9,318 nucleotides of DNA from Desulfobacteraceae bacterium (lineage in GTDB: Bacteria; Desulfobacterota; Desulfobacteria; Desulfobacterales; Desulfobacteraceae). The notes under the pieces are model-generated. The model made no database searches and was not told the origin of the DNA. It saw nothing but the letters and a program-made list of their open reading frames with translations. Position 1 is the stretch's first letter; each line of letters starts with the position of its first letter. The position numbers and the translations under genes are program-made. The stretch is from assembly GCA_023140455.1 (NCBI GenBank), contig JAGLLQ010000176.1, positions 1-9,318 on the forward strand, given 5' to 3'. Shown piece by piece: positions 1 through 7,200 of the stretch.

Positions 1-1533
1 ATCAATGAGAGTGAATTTGATATGGTAATCAATGCCTGCCCTGATTTCATTGCTTTTTGTCAGGCCATTACCAAAGTTGATAAGGCAGGCAGACTATCTT
101 TTTTCAGCGGCATTTCAAAAAATGAAACAATTGAAACCAATCTAATAAACCTGCTTCATTACAAAGAGATACAACTTGCAGGCGCCTATGGATGTAAATA
201 CAGCCAAATGGAAAAATCGATAAGCTTCATGGCAAACAATAAGAATGCCATCAGCCTGCTCATTGAACAGATAGTTTCTCCTTCAAAAGCACCAGAACTT
301 ATGAGCCAGGTGCTTTCCGGAAGTGGATTGAAAATTATACTCGATTTCACAGGTGAATATATAAAAAGAGACTATTCTTTGGAACAATCTCTTTTTACTG
401 ATCATAAATTACAATCTGAATATGCTGATTTTATAGACCAACTAAATGATAAGAGCCTGTGCAAAAAAATTATCCAGGCAATAAAACCTGTACCTGATGA
501 GCTAATGGCACAGGCAATTAAAAAAATTGACGATAAGACAAAACCTTTAGGTGCTTTAGGTTATCTGGAAAATCTTGCCATTAAAATGTGCCTTGTTCAA
601 AACACACTTGATCCAAAAATTGAACAGAAAAATCTTTTTGTATTTGCTGCAGATCACGGTGTGACCCAGGAAGGAGTGTCAGCCTATCCTGCTGAAGTAA
701 CAGCCCAGATGGTGGAAAATTTTTTAAACAAGGGGGCTGCAATTAATGTACTTTGTCAACACCATGACATTGATATGAAAGTTGTGGATATCGGAGTAAT
801 AAAAGAATTTAATGATCACCCTGACCTGATCAAAAGTAAAGTTGCCAAAGGAACAAAAAATTTTGCTCTTGAACCTGCAATGACAAAAGATGAAATGCTT
901 CAGGCACTTGAAAGCGGCATGTCGATTTTTCAGAATACACACAACAAACAAAAAACTGATATTGTCGGACTTGGCGAAATGGGTATTGGCAATACAACCT
1001 CTGCGGCAGCTATTATTTGTGCCATAACAGGCATTACACCGGCACAAGCCACAGGCAGAGGCACAGGTGTGGACGATAAAGGTCTGGAACATAAAACCGA
1101 GACAATTGAAAAAGTCCTTGCTTTTCACAGACCTGATCCTGAAAACGGATTTGAGATTTTACAGAAAATCGGCGGATTTGAGATTGCCGGAATTGCAGGA
1201 GCAATACTTGCTGCAGCGCAAAATAAAACCGCAATTGTCTTAGATGGTGTAATATCAACTGCCGCAGGTCTGATTGCCTATATTATCAATCCGGATATTA
1301 AAGGATATCTTATTGCCGGTCATAGATCTGTTGAAAAAGCACATATCTCAGCACTTAACCACATGGAGCTTACACCTCTGATTGATTTGCAAATGCGTTT
1401 AGGTGAAGGAACAGGGGCAGCGCTTGCCATAAATATTACAGATGCGGCATGCAAAATCATGACTCAAATGGCATCCTTTGATGAAGCAAAAATCTCGCGT
1501 TCTACATCAGGCAATATGCTTGATAAAGAATAG
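1..1533 (+). CDS. cobT: Fusion protein: C-terminal half of zinc-type MDR dehydrogenase + CobT (5' partial)
   Basis: The frame is open from base 1 to the TAG at 1531-1533, so the gene starts upstream; the ATG at 22 is internal to the dehydrogenase fold and is not its start. Codons 1-125 look like the Rossmann and C-terminal part of a medium-chain alcohol/threonine/sorbitol dehydrogenase (FDMVINACPD, then AGRLSFFSGI, then IQLAGAYGC). The zinc-binding catalytic domain would lie upstream. A short linker leads to a full-length CobT (about 442-1530, roughly 363 residues, normal for the family). CobT transfers phosphoribose from nicotinate mononucleotide to 5,6-dimethylbenzimidazole or another base, forming the alpha-ribotide lower ligand of cobamides in the cytoplasm. 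Diagnostic motifs are KPLGALG, AADHGVTQEGVSAYP, GLGEMGIGNTT, KIGGFEIAGIAG and MRLGEGTGAALA. The last contains the conserved active-site Glu (codon 1405-1407). No stop or convincing ribosome site separates the halves. The CobT call is very secure. The dehydrogenase substrate is unknown. Confidence 0.93.
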   Translation: MNESEFDMVINACPDFIAFCQAITKVDKAGRLSFFSGISKNETIETNLINLLHYKEIQLAGAYGCKYSQMEKSISFMANNKNAISLLIEQIVSPSKAPELMSQVLSGSGLKIILDFTGEYIKRDYSLEQSLFTDHKLQSEYADFIDQLNDKSLCKKIIQAIKPVPDELMAQAIKKIDDKTKPLGALGYLENLAIKMCLVQNTLDPKIEQKNLFVFAADHGVTQEGVSAYPAEVTAQMVENFLNKGAAINVLCQHHDIDMKVVDIGVIKEFNDHPDLIKSKVAKGTKNFALEPAMTKDEMLQALESGMSIFQNTHNKQKTDIVGLGEMGIGNTTSAAAIICAITGITPAQATGRGTGVDDKGLEHKTETIEKVLAFHRPDPENGFEILQKIGGFEIAGIAGAILAAAQNKTAIVLDGVISTAAGLIAYIINPDIKGYLIAGHRSVEKAHISALNHMELTPLIDLQMRLGEGTGAALAINITDAACKIMTQMASFDEAKISRSTSGNMLDKE

Positions 1534-1570
1534 CTCTCTATATTAGAAAGCTAATTCAAAGGCATTTTTT
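1531..1570 (+). terminator. Hairpin over cobT stop codon, weak terminator candidate
   Basis: TAGCT (1531-1535) pairs with AGCTA (1549-1553), and inside it TCT (1537-1539) pairs with AGA (1545-1547), with one C/A mismatch and an ATATT loop. The stem includes the TAG stop codon. A run of six T (1565-1570) follows, but 11 bases after the stem rather than directly, and the stem has little GC. This is therefore a poor fit to a classic intrinsic terminator. It may instead be a 3'-end stabilising structure. Confidence 0.3.
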
Positions 1571-1633
1571 ACTAAATAGTTACGAAGCTTATAATATTAA
1601 AATTGAGAATCAATTCTCCATCTGATATATAAT
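1568..1633 (+). promoter_or_regulatory. Candidate promoter(s) for the radical SAM operon
   Basis: Two sigma-70-like arrangements can be read. One is TTTACT (1568-1573), a 16-bp spacer, and a perfect TATAAT (1590-1595). The other is TTGAGA (1603-1608, five of six matches to TTGACA) followed by TATATA (1626-1631, spacer 17) or TATAAT (1628-1633, spacer 19). Both would give a leader of roughly 35-75 bases before the proposed start at 1675. The gap is AT-rich, so chance matches are expected and only one, or neither, may be used. Confidence 0.4.
1601..1618. promoter_or_regulatory. Nested palindrome, possible operator
   Basis: Two inverted repeats overlap here: AATTGA-gaa-TCAATT (1601-1615) and GAGAAT-ca-ATTCTC (1605-1618). 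They overlap the better −35 candidate (TTGAGA, 1603-1608) and lie where transcription would start from the upstream TATAAT. A protein bound here could block either promoter. The half-sites resemble Fur-family half-sites (GAGAAT/ATTCTC), but the 2-base spacer does not fit the usual Fur box, so no regulator is named. Confidence 0.35.
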
Positions 1634-1660
1634 CATTTATTTAAATTAAAAGATCCAACT

Positions 1661-1677
1661 GGGAGATTAATAATATT
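1661..1677 (+). promoter_or_regulatory. Ribosome binding site and probable ATT start of radical SAM gene
   Basis: GGGAG at 1661-1665 is the only Shine-Dalgarno-like sequence near the beginning of the radical SAM frame. The in-frame ATT at 1675-1677 is 9 bases downstream. No in-frame ATG, GTG or TTG occurs between the TAA at 1642-1644 and the GTG at 1756. The next in-frame starts (GTG 1756, ATG 1762) have no ribosome site before them. Confidence 0.5.
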
Positions 1678-2973
1678 AAAACCAAAACAGAATTAATAAA
1701 CGCAGTTGTTGCAAATAGGAATGGAGAGATATTTGATCTTCCGGATTTTGCAAGTGTGGGTATGGCAGGTGAAAATCTATTCCTTTTAACTAAGGCAGAC
1801 ACCATTGATATGCCCTTTGGCAGCGAGCTTATGATGATGCCCCAGAGGAAACCAATTGTTTACAGCTTTGAATCAAAAGAATTTGAAGTTCTTGAATTTA
1901 ATCCATACGAACCTGATCAGGAAGTGTTTCCGGTTGCAGTTTTCAATTCTCCAGGATATGTGAACAAGTACTTTCCTGCTTATGAAAATGATGACAATGC
2001 AGCACTCCTGCCCCTTTTTTCATATGGTGCAACAGGTTTTGGCGCTAATGGTTTTAAATCTGCGGCAATATACATAGATGATGAACCACGGCAGGATTTG
2101 AGACTAATGCCTGAAGAAAAAATTCTTGCAGGGATAAAAACAATGCGAAAACAATATCCTGACAACAGGCTTATGCGGCATCTTGAGAACTGTGCCACTG
2201 AATACAGCTGCCCTGCCGGGAAAAACTTTTTTCTAAAAAGATATGAAGCTCCCTTGCCAACCGCAAAAACATGTAATGCAAGATGTCTTGGATGCATATC
2301 GCTTCAAAAAGAAAACCTTATCACATCTCCGCAAAACAGAATTCAATTCACACCCACTTCTAAGGAAATATTTGAAGTCGCAACAGAGCATATAAAACAG
2401 GTTGAAAATGCTGTTGTAAGCTTTGGGCAGGGTTGTGAAGGTGATCCTTTAACTGCCTTTAATGTGATTGAACCTGCCATAAAAAAAATCCGAAAAAACA
2501 CCTCCTCGGGCACAATAAATTTAAATTCCAATGCAAGTCTGCCTGACCTTGTTGCAAAACTTTTTGATGCAGGCTTAGATTCCTTGCGGGTGAGTATAAA
2601 CTCTGTCAGGGAATCATGCTATAATACGTATTTCAGACCTAATGGCTACAAGTTAAACGATGTATTTAAAAGTATTGAAACAGGGTTAGACAAAAAAAAG
2701 TTTATATCATTAAACTATATTAACTGTGCTGGATTTACAGACTCTGAACTTGAATTTAAAGCTTTGGTTACATTCCTTGAGACATTTCCTGTAAGCATGA
2801 TTCAATGGAGGAATATGAATTATGACCCTCAAGGGTATTGCAAAACAATGTTTAAAGCTGGAGGGAAATCTGACCCGCTTGGAGTTGGATTTATGATTGA
2901 TGAACTTACAAAGTTATTCCCAAACCTTATCCATGGGTATTTTAATCCGCCAAAGGAAAAACATGCAAAATAA
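1675..2973 (+). CDS. Radical SAM protein of unknown function, probable ATT start
   Basis: From ATT 1675 the product is 432 residues. The first 27 (beginning KTKTELINAVVANR) would be lost with a start at GTG 1756, yet they read as sensible protein running into FDLPDF and GMAGENLF. Residues 1-190 are an N-terminal domain I cannot assign. The radical SAM core begins with C200-x3-C204-x2-C207 (TCNARCLGC), which would bind the [4Fe-4S] cluster that cleaves S-adenosylmethionine. FGQGCEGDP (about 249-257) is the usual glycine-rich SAM-contact segment, and GTINLNSN and SLRVSIN are later barrel strands. C173 and C180, just before the core, could help bind another cluster. I recall similar long-N-terminus radical SAM proteins with the CNARCLGCIS motif in other anaerobic Proteobacteria-like lineages, without a known reaction. 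The 3' end overlaps the next gene by 11 bp, so the pair is probably co-translated and works in one pathway. Confidence 0.85.
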   Translation: MKTKTELINAVVANRNGEIFDLPDFASVGMAGENLFLLTKADTIDMPFGSELMMMPQRKPIVYSFESKEFEVLEFNPYEPDQEVFPVAVFNSPGYVNKYFPAYENDDNAALLPLFSYGATGFGANGFKSAAIYIDDEPRQDLRLMPEEKILAGIKTMRKQYPDNRLMRHLENCATEYSCPAGKNFFLKRYEAPLPTAKTCNARCLGCISLQKENLITSPQNRIQFTPTSKEIFEVATEHIKQVENAVVSFGQGCEGDPLTAFNVIEPAIKKIRKNTSSGTINLNSNASLPDLVAKLFDAGLDSLRVSINSVRESCYNTYFRPNGYKLNDVFKSIETGLDKKKFISLNYINCAGFTDSELEFKALVTFLETFPVSMIQWRNMNYDPQGYCKTMFKAGGKSDPLGVGFMIDELTKLFPNLIHGYFNPPKEKHAK

Positions 2974-4093
2974 AATTATTGTTGTAGACCAGACAATCAG
3001 GGAAGGCATGCAGCATAAAGGGATTGTATTTTCATATTCTCAAAGACAAAAAATTCTTGAGTTCCAGGAAAAATTAAATATTGATGTATGCCAGGCCGGG
3101 TACGCTTCAGCCCATGAAACTGAAGTTGAATATATAAAAAAACTCAATATTGTTTGCAAAAAATCTAAATACAATATAGCTGTTGCAGGCATGGGAAGAG
3201 CTCTTCTAAACGACACAAAACTGCTTGTAAAAACAGGGGTTACTAATTTCCATCTTCATTTTCAAATAAAAGATAATTCGCAAAAAGAAAAAACGTTTTC
3301 AACATTATCAAAAAGTATTAGCGATATAAGAAAAAAAGTTAAACAAAGTACAATATCAATTGCAATGCTGGATATCGGGAAAACTTCTGATTTGCTAATG
3401 AAAGAAGTTCTGGAATATCTAAGTGCAGAGCTTTGTGTTGATATCATTTCTCTGCCTGACACTTCAGGGGTTATGCCTCCAAACCTGATGTTTGACAAAA
3501 TAAAACAAGCTTGTGAAATAATTAACAAATCTAACACAAAAATCAGCACTCATTGCCATAATGACATGGGCATGGCAAATGCAAATGCTGTTTTGGGAGT
3601 GTGCGCAGGTGCAAAGGTGTTAGAAGCTTCTGTACTTGGGATTGGAGAAAGAAATGGCATTGCCGACTTGTTTGTGACAGCTCAAACACTAAAAAAACAA
3701 GGATTCAACCTGGATGTCAAAACAGATGATATTGAAACATTTAAAGAGTATTATAATTACATAAATTCGATTTATGAAACCCAGGCCGGACAACCACTTT
3801 TAAACTACAACACTCCTGTTTTTGGTGATGCTGTAAAATCACATGTTGCAGGAACTCATGGTATATCGCCATTTGGATTATATTCAGAAGAACAATACTA
3901 TATTAATCTCTTATGCGGAACCCATCTTGTAGCAAAGTATTTAAAAAAAGAAAATATCCCCTTTAAGCTTAACAATTTAAAAGAAATTACCAATAAAATT
4001 AAATCTCAGAGTGTACGACTTGAAAGAAGGCTATATAAAAAGGAGATTATTGAAATTGTAAACTACTTTTCCAAAACAATTGGAACCGCCTGA
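2963..4093 (+). CDS. Homocitrate synthase-like DRE-TIM metallolyase (HMGL/LeuA family)
   Basis: ATG 2963 is chosen because AAAGGA (2952-2957) lies 5 bases upstream and the protein then begins at the first barrel strand; an in-frame ATG at 2897 would only add sequence read from within the upstream gene. The 376-residue product is close to the length of NifV/homocitrate synthases. The signature D9-x-T11-x-R13-E14-G15 matches the DRE motif. H197-C-H199-N200-D201 is the divalent-metal site, followed by GMANANAVLG. GIGERNGI (226-233) has the GERNGI form I associate with Lys20-type homocitrate synthases rather than the GERAGN of isopropylmalate synthases. NTPVFGD and H294/H299 fit the post-barrel region of Claisen-type members. 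Such enzymes condense acetyl-CoA or another acyl-CoA with a 2-oxoacid. The actual substrates here are unknown: Re-citrate synthase, homocitrate synthase or a new activity are all possible. It has no long C-terminal LeuA regulatory domain, so leucine feedback is unlikely. Confidence 0.85.
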   Translation: MQNKIIVVDQTIREGMQHKGIVFSYSQRQKILEFQEKLNIDVCQAGYASAHETEVEYIKKLNIVCKKSKYNIAVAGMGRALLNDTKLLVKTGVTNFHLHFQIKDNSQKEKTFSTLSKSISDIRKKVKQSTISIAMLDIGKTSDLLMKEVLEYLSAELCVDIISLPDTSGVMPPNLMFDKIKQACEIINKSNTKISTHCHNDMGMANANAVLGVCAGAKVLEASVLGIGERNGIADLFVTAQTLKKQGFNLDVKTDDIETFKEYYNYINSIYETQAGQPLLNYNTPVFGDAVKSHVAGTHGISPFGLYSEEQYYINLLCGTHLVAKYLKKENIPFKLNNLKEITNKIKSQSVRLERRLYKKEIIEIVNYFSKTIGTA

Positions 4094-4143
4094 CTGGTCA
4101 TAATTATCTACCTATTCTTTACTTGACTTGGAAGCCTGGTCAT
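4094..4143 (+). repeat. Direct repeat CTGGTCAT x2 flanking/within kinase promoter
   Basis: The octamer CTGGTCAT occurs at 4094-4101 and again at 4136-4143, 42 bp apart start to start, about four helical turns. The second copy lies inside the −35/−10 spacer. This geometry would suit a regulator binding both sites on one face of the helix, but an eight-base repeat can also arise by chance. Confidence 0.25.
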
Positions 4144-4151
4144 TGGATACT
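4123..4151 (+). promoter_or_regulatory. Sigma-70-type promoter for the hybrid kinase
   Basis: TTGACT (4123-4128, five of six matches to the −35 consensus), a spacer of exactly 17 bp, and GATACT (4146-4151, four of six matches to the −10). Transcription would begin near 4158, upstream of the leader ORF. This is the best-formed promoter in the window and suggests the kinase is transcribed separately from the preceding pair. Confidence 0.5.
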
Positions 4152-4186
4152 ATCAAAAAGCTCCCAAATATATGGAGAAGACAATA

Positions 4187-4207
4187 ATGGAAAAAGAAAT
4201 TAGATGA
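4187..4207 (+). CDS. Six-codon leader ORF (MEKEIR) overlapping kinase start
   Basis: ATG 4187 lies 6 bases after GGAGAAG (4174-4180), the only good ribosome site upstream of the kinase. It encodes MEKEIR and stops at TGA 4205-4207, which overlaps the kinase start as ATGA (4204-4207). The kinase ATG itself has no ribosome site and directly follows an in-frame TAG (4201-4203). The leader is therefore likely a device for translational coupling by reinitiation, and its peptide probably has no function of its own. An in-frame ATG at 4172 could extend it to 11 codons but has no ribosome site. Confidence 0.45.
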   Translation: MEKEIR

Positions 4208-7200
4208 TAAGTCTTCAGAAACTATTATTGTGTAACATGATAATTATTGCCTTTGTTTCCATAGGATTTTTATACTTTATATGGATTCACAGCGAATATT
4301 CATCATTTGTTCTGGAAGCTGAATCTATAAAAAATACATTTGTAACCCAGCAAAAAGAAAGACTTCAGCAAGAAGTACAAAATGTTCTTGGCTATGTTCA
4401 GTATATGAGAAAACAGACTGAAAAAAGGCTTAAACACAACATTCAAATGCGTGTTGATGAAGCATATCACATTGCTTTGAATATCCATAAAGAAAATGCC
4501 GGTTCAAAACCTGATGCTGAAATAAAAAAAATGATTAAGGATGCCCTTAGACCGATTCGGTTTAACAATGGACAGGGATATTATTTTGCTTTCACAATGG
4601 ATGGCATTGAAGAGTTATTTGCTGACAGACCGGAAATGGAAGGTAAAAACATGTTAGCGGTTCAGGGGGCCAAAGGTGAATTTGTTGTAAAAGACATGAT
4701 AGCAATACTGCTTAACAAAAAGGAAGGATTTTACAGCTATACCTGGTCAAAACCAAATGAGAGTGAACATAATTTTAAAAAAATTGCTTTTGTAAAATAT
4801 TTTGAACCTTACGGCTGGGGAATTGGAACAGGAGAGTATATTGATGATACAAAAGCCCAAATCCAAAATGAAGTGTTGGAAAGGATTTCAGAACTACGCT
4901 TTGGCAAGGAAGGTTATTTTTTTGGAAGCATCTATGGCGGCAGACCTTTATTTACAAACGGAAAAATTACCATAGGAACAAAAAGTGTCTGGGATCTCAC
5001 TGATCCCAATGGTGTAAAACTAATCCAGGCACAAAATATCGCTGCAAAAAAAGAAAATGGTGGCTTTGTCCGTTATTCCTGGCAAAAGATTGACTCAAAA
5101 AAGCTTTCACACAAGATATCATATGTCAAAGATATACCGGAATGGGAATGGATTATCGGGGCAGGTATATACCTTGATACTATTGATGATAGCATTATTG
5201 GTAAGAAAGAAGCGCTGTACCACGATTTCTTAACAAAAGCGATTTTAAGCTTTGTAGTATTGATTATCATGTCTGGCTTGATCTATCTATGGGCAAAATA
5301 TAATATAAAAAAAATCCAAGCCAGCATTAAAATCATTTCAGAATTTTTTGAAAAAGCCTCTTCAGAATCGACTTTTATAGAGCCGCATACATTAAAATTC
5401 CAAGAATTTAGAGATATAGCAATTTCAGCGAATAAAATGCTTGGTAACCAATTGAAGGCAATGCATGCACTGCAACTAAGCGAAAAAAAACATGAGGCCA
5501 TAACCAATTCTGCGCAGGATTACATTTTTACTAAAGATATCAGCAGGCGACATACTTTTGTTAACCCAGCAATGGCAAAACTGTTCAAGCGCAGCGTTGG
5601 AGATCTGATTGGGAAAACACCAGAGCAAGCTTACGATCCAGATTTTGCAAAAATAATTACGGAGATTGATAACCGTACATTTAATGGCGAAAATGTAAAT
5701 GAAATCACAACAATAGAAATCAATGGGATAAAATTTGTGTTTCATACGGTGCAGGTTCCGTTGGAGGTCATTGATGGCAAGGTGGTAAGTATCAGTGGGA
5801 TTATAAGAGATATTACAAAAAACACACTTGCTGATCAAATCCTTAAAGAAGAAAAAAAATTCACAGAGGAAGCTTTAAATGCCCAGATAGATACTTTTTT
5901 TGTTTTTAACCCTGATACGGGAAAAGCATTACGATGGAATAAAACATTCAACATAGTTTCTGGTTACTCTGACAAGGAGATCCTGTCCATGAAGGCACCA
6001 GACAGCTATTACAGCCCGACTGATCTTGAAAGAGCTTCAGTATTTATTGAAAAAATGTTAAAAAATGAGTCCGGTACTATTGAGCTTTCTTTAATCACAA
6101 AGAACGGGCAGAAAATTCCCACTGAATACACTGCATCAGCTGTTACAAACTCCCGGGGAGACACCAAATATATCATCGCTGTTGGAAGGAATATTACAGA
6201 GCGTAAACAGATTGAAAAAGAAAAGCATCAATCGGAACAACGTGTTGCCGAACAAGAGCAACATGCACTGGTGGGCCGGATTGCAGGAAAAATATCCCAT
6301 GATTTTAATAATATTCTGGGTGTTATTATGGGTAATACTGAACTCTCACTTCTTGACTGTAAGGATGCTGAAATAAGAAAAACTTTAGAATTGATATTTG
6401 AGCAGACTGTGCGGGGAAAAAACTTAACAAAAAATCTGGTTGCCTTTGCCAAAGACCAGGAACCCAAACAGGAATTCTTTAGAATTAGTAAAAAAATTGA
6501 TCTTGTTCTCAATTTGTTAAAAAAGGATCTGGAAGGAATTAAAGTTATTAAAGAAGATCAGACAGGAGTGCCAGAGATGCTTGCAGATGCAGGCATGATA
6601 GAACATGCCCTTGTAAACCTTTTACAAAACTCAATTCATGCCTTGAGCATGGTTAAACATCCTGTCATAATTATCCATACATATTCCAGTAATGATAATA
6701 TATGTTTTGAAATTGAGGATAATGGATGTGGTATACCTGAAAAAAATCTGGGGGATATTTTTGAACCGTCTTTCACTCTTAAGGGCAGTATGGATGTATC
6801 CCAATCTTATAAAAGCGATATTAAAGGAACAGGATATGGGATGGCAAATGTAAAAAAATATATTGAGCAGCACAATGGATCTATTTCTGTAGAATCTGAA
6901 CCAGGCTCAGGTACAAAATTTACAATCAGTCTGCCGGTTATAAATAAGGAATTAACAATTGAAGAAAAAGCACAAATTAAAAAAAAGAAAACCCAGTTTA
7001 AAAAATCGATATTGATTATTGAAGATGAACAGGCAATATCTTATGTCCAACATAGGATATTAACACAAGAGCCTTACAACCACAAAGTTGACATTGCTGA
7101 TAATGGACAGACTGCAATGGCTTTATTCGATAAAAATGGATATGATATTATAAGTCTGGATTATGTTCTTCCAGGAAATATTAACGGAAAAGATATATAT

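Noticed and set aside
22..24. ATG at 22 as the start of the cobT gene.
   Set aside because: The frame is open upstream to base 1, and codons before and after it belong to the same dehydrogenase fold, so this Met is internal.
724..1258. Reverse-strand open frames of 134 and 74 codons within cobT.
   Set aside because: They are antisense to highly conserved CobT sequence, have odd composition rich in Cys, Phe and His, and no ribosome site.
442..1530. CobT base-pocket residues differ from Salmonella CobT: Tyr, Met and Met where Salmonella has S80, Q88 and L175, suggesting a different lower ligand.
   Set aside because: The SAYP..VTAQM and GEMGIGNTT forms are, as I recall, common in many bacterial CobT proteins, so they do not by themselves indicate an unusual base.
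1601..1619. Fur box upstream of the radical SAM gene.
   Set aside because: The half-sites are similar but the spacer is two bases rather than one and the flanking hexamer does not fit; kept only as an unnamed palindrome.
2897..2962. ATG at 2897 as start of the homocitrate-synthase-like gene.
   Set aside because: It lies deep inside the radical SAM gene, adds residues unlike the family, and ATG 2963 has a proper ribosome site and begins at the first barrel strand.
5476..5838. Reverse-strand 120-codon open frame inside the kinase.
   Set aside because: It is a shadow of the first PAS domain in an AT-rich region; no recognisable motif and a composition unlike real proteins.
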